6,831 nucleotides of DNA from Bacteroidetes bacterium GWA2_30_7 (GCA_001768155.1 MENC01000138.1:1-6831), one strand, 5' to 3'. Positions 1-5,358 are shown, counted from the first letter of the stretch. A program made the numbers and translations. The notes: generated from the sequence alone by a model not told the origin.

Positions 1-38
1 GAAATTCCATAGCTTTTAATTTTAAAATATCCATAATT

Positions 39-210
39 GAACCCGCTCCGAAAAGTCTTTTTTTGCCACACTTCGACATGCTCAGTGCATCGCCAAAGCA
101 CTAAAACACAAAATTTTCACGAAAGGTATTTGACAATCTTATTTCTGTGGTTTTTGGTGCTTTGGTGATTTTGTGGCTATCTTGCATCTTTTGACTTTTT
201 GGAGTGGACT
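39..210. repeat. Palindromic MITE-like intergenic element, copy 1
   Basis: The ends form an imperfect inverted repeat: CTCCGAAAAGTC at 46-57 pairs with GACTTTTTGGAG at 193-204, with one G-T position. Inside it GCCACA (65-70) pairs with TGTGGC (172-177), and 89-110 pairs with 146-169 (CCAAAGCAC-type arm) with few mismatches. The left arm 46-70 matches 24 of 25 bases with 3695-3719 of copy 2. CATAATT occurs directly on both sides (32-38 and 211-217), like a target-site duplication. A small hairpin around TTCGACATGCTCAG (69-88) is nested in the left half. No ORF is present. The element begins 11 bp beyond the kinase stop codon, so in RNA it would form a long 3' stem and may act as a terminator or stability element. 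A transposition origin is inferred. Confidence 0.65.
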
Positions 211-221
211 CATAATTAAGT

Positions 222-2687
222 TCAGTTACAAAGTGTAAAATAAAAAGTACATCCTTTATTTTCTTCACTTTCTACCCATATTTTACCGCCATGCTTCTCG
301 ACAAATTCTTTGCATAATAACAAACCCAATCCGGTTCCTTCTTCATGTTCGGTTCCGGGAAGGCTAAATTTTATATCTGTCCTGAAAAGTTTATCAAGGT
401 CGCTTTTCGCAATACCTACTCCTGTATCTTTTACAAAAATAATAACCGAATTGTTTTCTTCTTTTGTACTTATGATTATTTCTCCGCCTTTAGGCGTAAA
501 TTTCAATGAATTACCGATAAGATTACGCAATATTGTATCAAGCATATTTTTATCGGCAATTACATGTAAATCGTCGTCAATATTGAAGTTTAAATTTATG
601 TTTTTGTTATTTGAGTATTCAATTAAATTTGAATAATTTTTTGTTAACTTTTTTATATTAATTTTTTCGGGGTTAAACACTAAGCTTCCTGTTTGTGACC
701 TTGCCCATTCGAGTAAATTAAGAAGCATTTCGTAACCGCTTTTTGCCGAATCATTAAGTATTTTTGCAAGTTTAGCAATTTTTCCAGTATCGAATTTTTC
801 AACATTTCCATAAAGTAATTCTGAAGCACCAATCAAACTTATAAAAGGATTTTTCAGGTCGTGGGCAATGATTTTATAAAATTTGTCTTTTGTTGCTAAA
901 CTTTCTTTTAATTCCTCGGCATATTTTTGTAGTTTTTCATCTCTTTCAAGAATTGCTTTTTCGGTATTTTTTCGTATTGTTATATCTTCAAATATAACAG
1001 CAAAAAAGCCTTTCTGAGGACTAAAGGAGCATACTTTAAAATGTTTTTGTAATGGTGAACTATAATTTTCAAATTCAATACTTTTTCCCGACAAAGCCAC
1101 TTCTCCATATTTTTCAATCCAATATATTTCAGTATCAGGCAGAACTTCTAATACAGTTTTACCTATTATATCATTTGTTTTTAATCCCGTCATTTTTTCA
1201 AAAGCAGGATTTACACTTAAAAATCTATAATCGCATGGTTCTCCATCATTATTGAGAATTACTTCGTGAAAAGCAAATCCATCAATCATTTCGTTAAACA
1301 ATAAGCGATATTTTTCTTCACTCCTTATTAATGCTTCTTCCGCTATTTTTTGTGCAATACGGCTTCTGATAGAAATAATTCCATAAGCAAGGTCATTTGC
1401 CAATTCTGAAAGTAATTCAACTTCTTCTTTTGAAAAAGAATCAGGTTCTATAGAATAAATAGTAATAGCACCAAAAGCTTTGCTATCATTTACTAAAGGA
1501 AATACTATTGACGATGCATATCCTCTTTTTATAGCATCGTAACGCCATGGCTTAAAAGCAGGGTCGATGGTCATATCTTTGCACATAGCAGGTTTTGCAG
1601 TTCTGATTGCAGTTCCGGTTGGACCTTTACCTCTCTCGGAATCAGCCCATGATATTTTAAGTGTATCAAGATAACCTTCTTCAAATCCCGAAAAAGCTAC
1701 AGGTCTAACTGTTTTATCTTTGTCATTTTCAGCATAACCTACCCATACCATTGCATATCCGCAATTATTAATTATAATTTTACACACTTCATTAAGATAA
1801 TGCACCTCGTCTTTAGCATGAATCATTTCCTGACTACTCTTGCTAAGTGCGTTTAAAGTTCTGTTGAGTTTTTTTAGTTCATTTTCTTTTTTCTTTCGTT
1901 CTGTAATATCTCTGGCAATATGAACTGAACCAGTTATTTTCCCATTTTTATCTTTAATTGGAGTAACACTTACAAGCAAATCCATTCCAAGTTTTTGTTC
2001 ATGAAAATCTGCAATATGTTCTTTCCCATCTTTAAGCATTAGCGAATGAGGACAAAATGAAGGAGATTCCTGCTTTCCGTGAATACATTGATAACAATTT
2101 AAACCTGTTAAATCCTGCGGCGAAATTCCAAGTTTTTCAATTGAAGCTTTATTTGCACGTACAATTCTGTGATTTACATCAAGAATTGTTATCATATCGG
2201 GGATTAAATCAAATGTTTCAATCCATTCGGTTCTGGAATTAATAAGTTTTTCTTCATTATTTTTTAAATTACTAATATCAATCATTGTTAAAAAACACTC
2301 TTCGCCATTAGCTGAAGCAATTCCAGAAATATGCACATAAGTCTGAATATCACCATTAATTGTTAGAGTTAATTCACAAGTTTCTTTTACTTTTGAGTTA
2401 AATATTTTAGCAATAAAAAGATTAAAGCCAAGTTTTGATTCTTTAGATATAAAAAAATCGAATCTCCTGTTTTTCAATAAAGAACGTTCAATGCCAAGCA
2501 TATTTGCACCGCTCAAATTCAGTTCAATAATTTCACCTACTTTAGAAATAGTGAAATAACCCGAAGGAGCAAAATCGTATAATTCAATATATTTATCTTT
2601 CACCTGTTTAATTTCGCTTTTCTTGGCAATTTTTGAAGGAATTGCTTTTTTTATGGGTTTTGCCGGTTTAATAGTTTTTAGCTTCAT
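222..2687 (-). CDS. Soluble multi-sensor (PAS-PAS-GAF-PAS) hybrid-free histidine kinase
   Basis: Sensor histidine kinase of 821 residues that should autophosphorylate on histidine and pass phosphate to a response regulator. After a Lys-rich N-terminus (1-30) come a PAS domain (about 30-142), a second PAS (about 152-266, ending ARDITERKKKE), a GAF domain (about 280-442), a third PAS (about 455-575, ending FEDITIRKN), a short coiled linker, and the kinase core. The H-box is AHDLKNP with His609. The N-box is around Asn722/Asn726, the G1 box DTGVGIA at 754-760 and the G2 box GTGLGL at 784-789. I see no signal peptide or membrane segment, so it probably senses a cytoplasmic cue. There is no receiver domain. 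PAS2 carries a Cys cluster (Cys198, Cys201, His203, Cys212). It is divergent from the response regulator at 2946, a plausible but unproven partner. The ATG at 2687 begins just upstream of PAS1. The ligands are unknown. Confidence 0.95.
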   Translation of the reverse strand: MKLKTIKPAKPIKKAIPSKIAKKSEIKQVKDKYIELYDFAPSGYFTISKVGEIIELNLSGANMLGIERSLLKNRRFDFFISKESKLGFNLFIAKIFNSKVKETCELTLTINGDIQTYVHISGIASANGEECFLTMIDISNLKNNEEKLINSRTEWIETFDLIPDMITILDVNHRIVRANKASIEKLGISPQDLTGLNCYQCIHGKQESPSFCPHSLMLKDGKEHIADFHEQKLGMDLLVSVTPIKDKNGKITGSVHIARDITERKKKENELKKLNRTLNALSKSSQEMIHAKDEVHYLNEVCKIIINNCGYAMVWVGYAENDKDKTVRPVAFSGFEEGYLDTLKISWADSERGKGPTGTAIRTAKPAMCKDMTIDPAFKPWRYDAIKRGYASSIVFPLVNDSKAFGAITIYSIEPDSFSKEEVELLSELANDLAYGIISIRSRIAQKIAEEALIRSEEKYRLLFNEMIDGFAFHEVILNNDGEPCDYRFLSVNPAFEKMTGLKTNDIIGKTVLEVLPDTEIYWIEKYGEVALSGKSIEFENYSSPLQKHFKVCSFSPQKGFFAVIFEDITIRKNTEKAILERDEKLQKYAEELKESLATKDKFYKIIAHDLKNPFISLIGASELLYGNVEKFDTGKIAKLAKILNDSAKSGYEMLLNLLEWARSQTGSLVFNPEKINIKKLTKNYSNLIEYSNNKNINLNFNIDDDLHVIADKNMLDTILRNLIGNSLKFTPKGGEIIISTKEENNSVIIFVKDTGVGIAKSDLDKLFRTDIKFSLPGTEHEEGTGLGLLLCKEFVEKHGGKIWVESEENKGCTFYFTLCN

Positions 2688-2847
2688 TGGATTTATTATT
2701 GAAACATTATTTTAGTTAAGTTTATTTTTTAATTCGCAAAATCTGATAAAGAGATATGTTATTGAAAAACTCTTATTTAGATTACAAAAAATCAATTAAT
2801 TAAATGTATATCACCTCTTTTCATTATGCACATAAAATGAATTTTGA

Positions 2848-2855
2848 CAAAAATA
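2848..2855 (-). promoter_or_regulatory. Candidate -7 box for the histidine kinase gene
   Basis: On the minus strand this reads TATTTTTG, a full match to the Bacteroidota -7 consensus TAnnTTTG. I find no TTTG at the -33 distance, and the leader to the kinase ATG would be about 150 nt, so support is modest. The box overlaps the left arm of the palindrome at 2849-2864, so a protein bound there would affect this promoter. Confidence 0.35.
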
Positions 2856-2890
2856 TCTATTTTTATCGGTTTAAAAAATACATATTTTTT
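2849..2890. promoter_or_regulatory. Twin palindromes, candidate shared operator of the divergent pair
   Basis: Two perfect inverted repeats of the same design lie in the divergent spacer: AAAAATA-TC-TATTTTT at 2849-2864 and AAAAAATA-CA-TATTTTTT at 2873-2890. Their centres are 25 bp apart. The first overlaps the candidate kinase -7 box, and the second overlaps the TTTG (-33) of the response regulator promoter. This is the layout of a shared operator for autoregulation, but A/T-only palindromes arise easily in such AT-rich DNA. The rest of the 2688-2945 spacer shows no gene. Confidence 0.4.
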
Positions 2891-2917
2891 GTAAAAAAAA
2901 AATATTAATTACTTTTG
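2888..2917 (+). promoter_or_regulatory. Bacteroidota-type promoter of the response regulator gene
   Basis: TTTG at 2888-2891 and TACTTTTG at 2910-2917 match the Bacteroidota -33 (TTTG) and -7 (TAnnTTTG) consensus, with an 18-bp spacer. Transcription would start about 2923-2925, leaving a leader of about 20 nt before the ATG at 2946. This is the best promoter match in the window. Confidence 0.7.
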
Positions 2918-2945
2918 TTACATAATAATATCCAATAATTAATTT

Positions 2946-3623
2946 ATGAAAATTTTATTAGTTGAAGACGATACAAAAATTTCAGCATTTGTAAAACTTG
3001 GTTTAGAAGAAAATGATTACTATGTAACAGTTGCTTACGATAGTGCTACAGCCGAAAAACTTATCTTTAACAAAGAATTTGACATTATAATTTTAGATAT
3101 AATAATACCCGGAATAAACGGATTGGAATTATGTAAAAAAATACGTAACGGCAATGTTAAAATTCCTATAATAATGCTCTCATCACTAGATTCTGTGGAA
3201 GATAAAATTGAAGGTTTCAATTGTGGCGCAGACGATTATCTAATTAAACCTTTCAGTTTTAAAGAACTTCATGCACGTATAAAAGCATTAGGCCGAAGGC
3301 ACACCGAAACAATAATTTCACCATCATTAAAACTTGCCGACCTTGAAATAGACACAATTACAAAAAAAGTTAATAGAAATAAAAAAGATATTAAACTAAC
3401 TGCAAAAGAATTTTCAATACTTGAACTTTTAATAAGCAATACTGGGAAAGTATTCGACAGAATTGAAATTGCAGAAAAAATTTGGGGTTTTTCATTCAAT
3501 TCAAATACAAACGTAATTGACGTTCATATTAACTCTATCAGAAATAAAATTGATAAAGATTTCTCTCCTACACTTTTGCATACGATTGTCGGATTTGGTT
3601 ATGTTATGAAAATAGAAGATTGA
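2946..3623 (+). CDS. OmpR/PhoB-family response regulator
   Basis: DNA-binding response regulator of 225 residues, the usual family length. The receiver domain (1-115) has the acidic pair Asp8/Asp9, phospho-acceptor Asp51 in ILDIIIPG, the Ser79/Ser80 switch position and Lys101 in IKPF. The C-terminal winged helix (about 127-223) shows LTAKEFSILELL at 151-162, the recognition-helix region NVIDVHINSIRNKID at 189-203 and the wing HTIVGFGYVM at 212-221. Family members bind 11-bp-phased direct repeats as dimers. Four such half-sites lie at 3903-3946, downstream of this gene, and are candidate targets. A strong promoter match (2888-2917) sits 28 bp before the ATG. It is divergent from a soluble histidine kinase, whereas many OmpR-type regulators sit next to and co-directional with a membrane kinase, so pairing is an inference. 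The target genes are unknown. Confidence 0.96.
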   Translation: MKILLVEDDTKISAFVKLGLEENDYYVTVAYDSATAEKLIFNKEFDIIILDIIIPGINGLELCKKIRNGNVKIPIIMLSSLDSVEDKIEGFNCGADDYLIKPFSFKELHARIKALGRRHTETIISPSLKLADLEIDTITKKVNRNKKDIKLTAKEFSILELLISNTGKVFDRIEIAEKIWGFSFNSNTNVIDVHINSIRNKIDKDFSPTLLHTIVGFGYVMKIED

Positions 3624-3678
3624 TAAACTTTTAAGTTTCAAATTCATTTTCTTACTATTTATCGGTAGCCTTTCATTT

Positions 3679-3846
3679 TAAAATCATAAGTCCCCTCCGA
3701 AAAGTTTTTTTTTGCCACAAAGACGCAAAGATACAAAGTTTTAATAATTATAATCTGTTGTTTTTTAAAACTTTGCATTTCTTAGCGTCTTTGCTTCTTT
3801 GTAGCATTTTATAATTAATTATTTTTTGGAGTACACTAAAATCATA
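3679..3846. repeat. Palindromic MITE-like element, copy 2, with flanking 10-bp direct repeats
   Basis: The element proper is about 3689-3836. Its left arm (3695-3719) is 24/25 identical to 46-70 of copy 1, and the right end carries the same TTTTTGGAGT (3823-3832). Internally, 3714-3730 pairs with 3789-3805 at 15 of 17 positions and CAAAGTTTT (3734-3742) pairs perfectly with AAAACTTTG (3767-3775), so the whole can fold as one long hairpin. TAAAATCATA occurs exactly on both sides (3679-3688 and 3837-3846), as expected of a target-site duplication. There is no ORF. It lies 65 bp after the response regulator stop and may also serve as a terminator. That function is inferred. Confidence 0.7.
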
Positions 3847-3902
3847 TATTAAAAAAAATCAATTTACATTAGTAATGTGCTTTGAATCAATTCTATTTGT
3901 TG

Positions 3903-3946
3903 CATTAATCTGAACTTAATGTTTCATTAATCTACAATTAATCGAA
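3903..3946 (+). promoter_or_regulatory. Four 11-bp-phased TTAAT half-sites, candidate PhoB/OmpR-type operator
   Basis: TTAAT occurs at 3905, 3916, 3927 and 3938, exactly 11 bp apart. The four 11-mers are CATTAATCTGA, ACTTAATGTTT, CATTAATCTAC and AATTAATCGAA. The first and third share nine bases in a row. The array ends 17 bp before the -7 box at 3964, so the last half-site covers the position of the missing -33 element. OmpR/PhoB-family activators are known to bind 11-bp direct repeats in this place. Assignment to the regulator at 2946 is inference. Confidence 0.5.
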
Positions 3947-3963
3947 TATTCTTTGTACTAAAA

Positions 3964-3971
3964 TATATTTG
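3964..3971 (+). promoter_or_regulatory. -7 box of the small-gene/CBM48 unit
   Basis: TATATTTG is a full match to TAnnTTTG. The expected -33 region (about 3941) lacks TTTG and is instead occupied by the fourth TTAAT half-site, which suggests an activator-dependent promoter. The predicted start is near 3978, giving a leader of about 35 nt to the ATG at 4013. Confidence 0.5.
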
Positions 3972-3980
3972 TAATGACAA

Positions 3981-4012
3981 AATTATTAAGTATTCATTTA
4001 AAATTTAAAATT
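3981..4012 (+). promoter_or_regulatory. Shared A/T leader motif, copy A
   Basis: AATTATTAA (3981-3989) followed by TTTAAAATTTAAAA (3997-4010) directly before the ATG at 4013. Nearly the same two-part motif precedes the ATGs at 4224 (4194-4202 and 4207-4219) and 4808 (4780-4788 and 4792-4803), beginning 32, 30 and 28 nt before the start codon. Bacteroidota initiate translation with A-rich leaders rather than Shine-Dalgarno pairing, so this may be a translation-enhancing leader. Confidence 0.45.
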
Positions 4013-4185
4013 ATGGAAACTGAAAAAAAAAAAAGGAGGATAAATCTTCTATCAAAAAATCAGATGAAGTCAAAATTCATTCATTGGGAAAACCAAATTC
4101 TGAAAATAGTTCAGAAAATATTAACGCTGTAAAGTATTCAAATAAATTTGAAGAACAACCTTATTACAAAGAATACTATTACTAA
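4013..4185 (+). CDS. Small Lys/Tyr-rich protein gene with frameshift at a 12-A run
   Basis: From the ATG the read is METEKKKRRINLL and stops at 4130-4132 after 39 residues. The -1 frame, entered at the A12 run (4023-4034), reads EDKSSIKKSDEVKIHSLGKP and stays open to TAA at 4183-4185, ending EEQPYYKEYYY. One extra A, or a -1 slip in the run, joins the two into a 57-residue protein beginning METEKKKKEDKSS. The composition of the second frame (Lys, Glu, Ser, Asn, Tyr) looks protein-like and the frame ends 38 bp before the next gene, which supports a single joined product. Causes could be a homopolymer sequencing error, transcriptional slippage or decay. The gene has the shared leader motif and its own promoter region and is probably cotranscribed with the CBM48 gene. 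I do not recognise the family. Without a shift, only a TTG at 4084 could start the second frame. Confidence 0.5.
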
Positions 4186-4223
4186 AAATTTTTAATTATT
4201 AATAACTTTTAAATTTAAATACT

Positions 4224-4532
4224 ATGAGTCTGAAAAAACAATATTTAAAAACAAAACCAGTTTGTGTTGTTACATTTTGCTTACCAAAAAACTATGTAAA
4301 ATCAGCAAAATCAGTTCAATTACTTGGCGATTTTAATAATTGGGAAGAAAATAAAACAAATCTCAATAAAGTAAAAGATGGAGATTACATGACCAAAGTA
4401 GTACTTGATGTAGGTAAAGAATACCAATTCCGATATTTAATAGATGGAACAATGTGGCATAACGATTCTGAAGCTGATAAAATAGTTCCTTCCAATTTAG
4501 GCTTTTCAGAAAATTCGGTACTCGTTTTATAA
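4224..4532 (+). CDS. Stand-alone CBM48 / isoamylase early-set glycogen-binding protein
   Basis: Protein of 102 residues consisting almost wholly of one early-set (CBM48/AMPK-beta glycogen-binding) beta-sandwich. Visible hallmarks are VQLLGDFNNW (31-40), KEYQFRYLIDG (65-75), Trp78, an SEADKIVPSNLG loop (82-93) and the closing ENSVLVL (96-102). Trp40 and Trp78 occupy the places of the two sugar-contacting tryptophans of the AMPK beta glycogen-binding domain, so alpha-glucan binding is plausible. There is no catalytic domain, signal peptide or membrane segment, so it is a cytoplasmic binding module, perhaps an adaptor on glycogen or a partner of glycogen enzymes. Such short single-domain proteins are familiar in Bacteroidota. 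It follows the small gene at 4013 by 38 bp and carries the shared A/T leader motif. No glycogen-metabolism gene is in the window. Confidence 0.9.
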   Translation: MSLKKQYLKTKPVCVVTFCLPKNYVKSAKSVQLLGDFNNWEENKTNLNKVKDGDYMTKVVLDVGKEYQFRYLIDGTMWHNDSEADKIVPSNLGFSENSVLVL

Positions 4533-4560
4533 ATAATCGCTGATTTACACAATGATAACA

Positions 4561-4664
4561 AACAAAGATGCTAAGTTCGTCATAAAAAAATCATTTTGAT
4601 TGCCCAACAACCATGATTTTTATACCCGCCAATCACTAACGTTGACGTTCTTAGTATCTTTGTT
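4561..4664. repeat. Long inverted repeat with nested hairpin downstream of the CBM48 gene
   Basis: AACAAAGATGCTAAG (4561-4575) pairs with CTTAGTATCTTTGTT (4650-4664) through 15 bp with one G-T. After a TT/TT internal loop, CGTCA (4578-4582) pairs with TGACG (4643-4647). Inside, AAAAATCA (4586-4593) pairs with TGATTTTT (4614-4621). It starts 28 bp after the CBM48 stop and could be a 3' structure, a terminator or a MITE relic. I see no flanking direct repeat. The remainder of the 4533-4807 spacer holds no convincing gene. TTTG at 4715 with TAACTTCG at 4741-4748 is only a weak promoter candidate for the gene at 4808. Confidence 0.6.
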
Positions 4665-4807
4665 AAAAACCAAAACAAATTGTTCCTAATCAATTTAAGC
4701 AAAGTATAAAATAATTTGTTTAAAGGGCTGAATAAAAAAATAACTTCGTTGTATAAAAGGGAGCAAAAAAAAATTAAATAATTATTAATCATTAAAAATT
4801 AAATTTT

Positions 4808-5005
4808 ATGTTAGAATTTTCAAAATATATTCTTGTAAGAATGAGCATTAACGAAAATCTCTTTATTAAAGAACTTAGAAAATTAATTTTATGGTCAAAA
4901 AATGAGGGAGTAGATGAACTCAGAGATTGGTGTATTAATAATTATGGTGATATTTATGGTGACGAAATAATTCATACATTCAAAACAGTTGCAAAAAACC
5001 AATAA
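4808..5005 (+). CDS. Small conserved-looking protein of unknown function
   Basis: Protein of 65 residues beginning MLEFSKYILVRMS and predicted to be mainly helical. Its pattern is FIKELRKLILW (19-29), then DELRDWC (36-42), Asn44/Asn45, Tyr46, Tyr50 and an amphipathic C-terminal helix EIIHTFKTVAK. It has no signal peptide or membrane segment. It reminds me of short uncharacterised Bacteroidota proteins with the arrangement F..EL.K...W....E...L..WC, but that is recollection, not a search. The ATG at 4808 is preferred because the shared A/T leader motif (4780-4803) ends four bases before it; an internal ATG at 4841 would remove the conserved-looking first helix. It stands alone, 275 bp after the CBM48 gene, and its function cannot be assigned. 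Confidence 0.75.
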   Translation: MLEFSKYILVRMSINENLFIKELRKLILWSKNEGVDELRDWCINNYGDIYGDEIIHTFKTVAKNQ

Positions 5006-5168
5006 TTAGTGTTAGTAAGAAAACGCCAAAAAACAAAAAAACAAATGTCAAATAAATTCCAAAATTCAATTCTCAAAACCGTTTGAATATTAAATAATCG
5101 CGGTGCATTGAGTTTGCCGAAATGTTATTTGTGATTTATTTGATTTTTTAGTAATCAATGTGCAACTT

Positions 5169-5288
5169 AACTACTAAGTAGTTGAAAAGGTTAAGTAAGG
5201 ATATTCAACACTTTCAGTGTTGCTACACATTTACACCATTTCCACCAATTTCATTGGGGGTTATTCACATTAAATCCCAATGGGATTT
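5169..5288. repeat. Array of small stem-loops upstream of pyrG
   Basis: Four short perfect hairpins occur in a row: AACTAC-TAA-GTAGTT (5169-5183), CAACACT-TTC-AGTGTTG (5206-5222), CCAAT-TTC-ATTGG (5245-5257) and AAATCCC-AAT-GGGATTT (5272-5288). All have three-base loops. The last two are joined by a GTTATTCACATTAAA-like linker that I recall from recurring Bacteroidota intergenic repeats (unverified). No poly-T follows, so simple terminator function is not indicated. The stretch 5006-5168 is A/T-rich and shows only a distant 10-bp inverted repeat (5048-5057 with 5134-5143). I see no gene in 5006-5378. Confidence 0.55.
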
Positions 5289-5350
5289 TAGAAATCTCTG
5301 AAACCAAATTGAACTTATGAATTTTTTTACAATTTTTCAATTATAATTCT

Positions 5351-5358
5351 TTACTTTG
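5351..5358 (+). promoter_or_regulatory. Possible -7 box of pyrG
   Basis: TTACTTTG matches TAnnTTTG at all but one fixed position. A start near 5365 would leave a leader of only about 14 nt before the TTG start codon. No clear TTTG lies at -33, so this is tentative. Confidence 0.35.

Noticed and set aside
310..2242. Several plus-strand ORFs of 60-110 codons inside the histidine kinase gene
   Set aside because: They are antisense shadows of a clear kinase reading frame with recognisable domains and motifs.
3625..3638. AAACTT-TT-AAGTTT after the response regulator stop as a terminator
   Set aside because: The stem is short and A/T-only, with no following T-run; the long hairpin at 3689-3836 is a better candidate.
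3948..3955. ATTCTTTG as an alternative -7 box for the small gene
   Set aside because: It lacks the TA start of TAnnTTTG at the right spacing; TATATTTG at 3964-3971 is a full match and closer to the start codon.
4034..4039. AGGAGG after the 12-A run as a ribosome binding site
   Set aside because: No ATG, GTG or TTG lies at a usable distance downstream, and Bacteroidota rarely use such sites; it is part of the coding sequence. It also lies downstream of the slippery run, whereas a stimulatory Shine-Dalgarno for frameshifting would be upstream.
4580..4792. 70-residue minus-strand ORF opposite the 4533-4807 spacer
   Set aside because: It overlaps the inverted repeat at 4561-4664, is made of Phe/Leu/Ile/Asn-rich sequence typical of translated A/T DNA, and has no leader or family resemblance.
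5048..5143. TCAAATAAAT / ATTTATTTGA inverted repeat
   Set aside because: Ten A/T-rich bases separated by 76 nt are expected often by chance in this composition.
39..5288. CRISPR array
   Set aside because: The repeats are few, palindromic and irregularly placed, with no uniform repeat-spacer structure and no cas gene.
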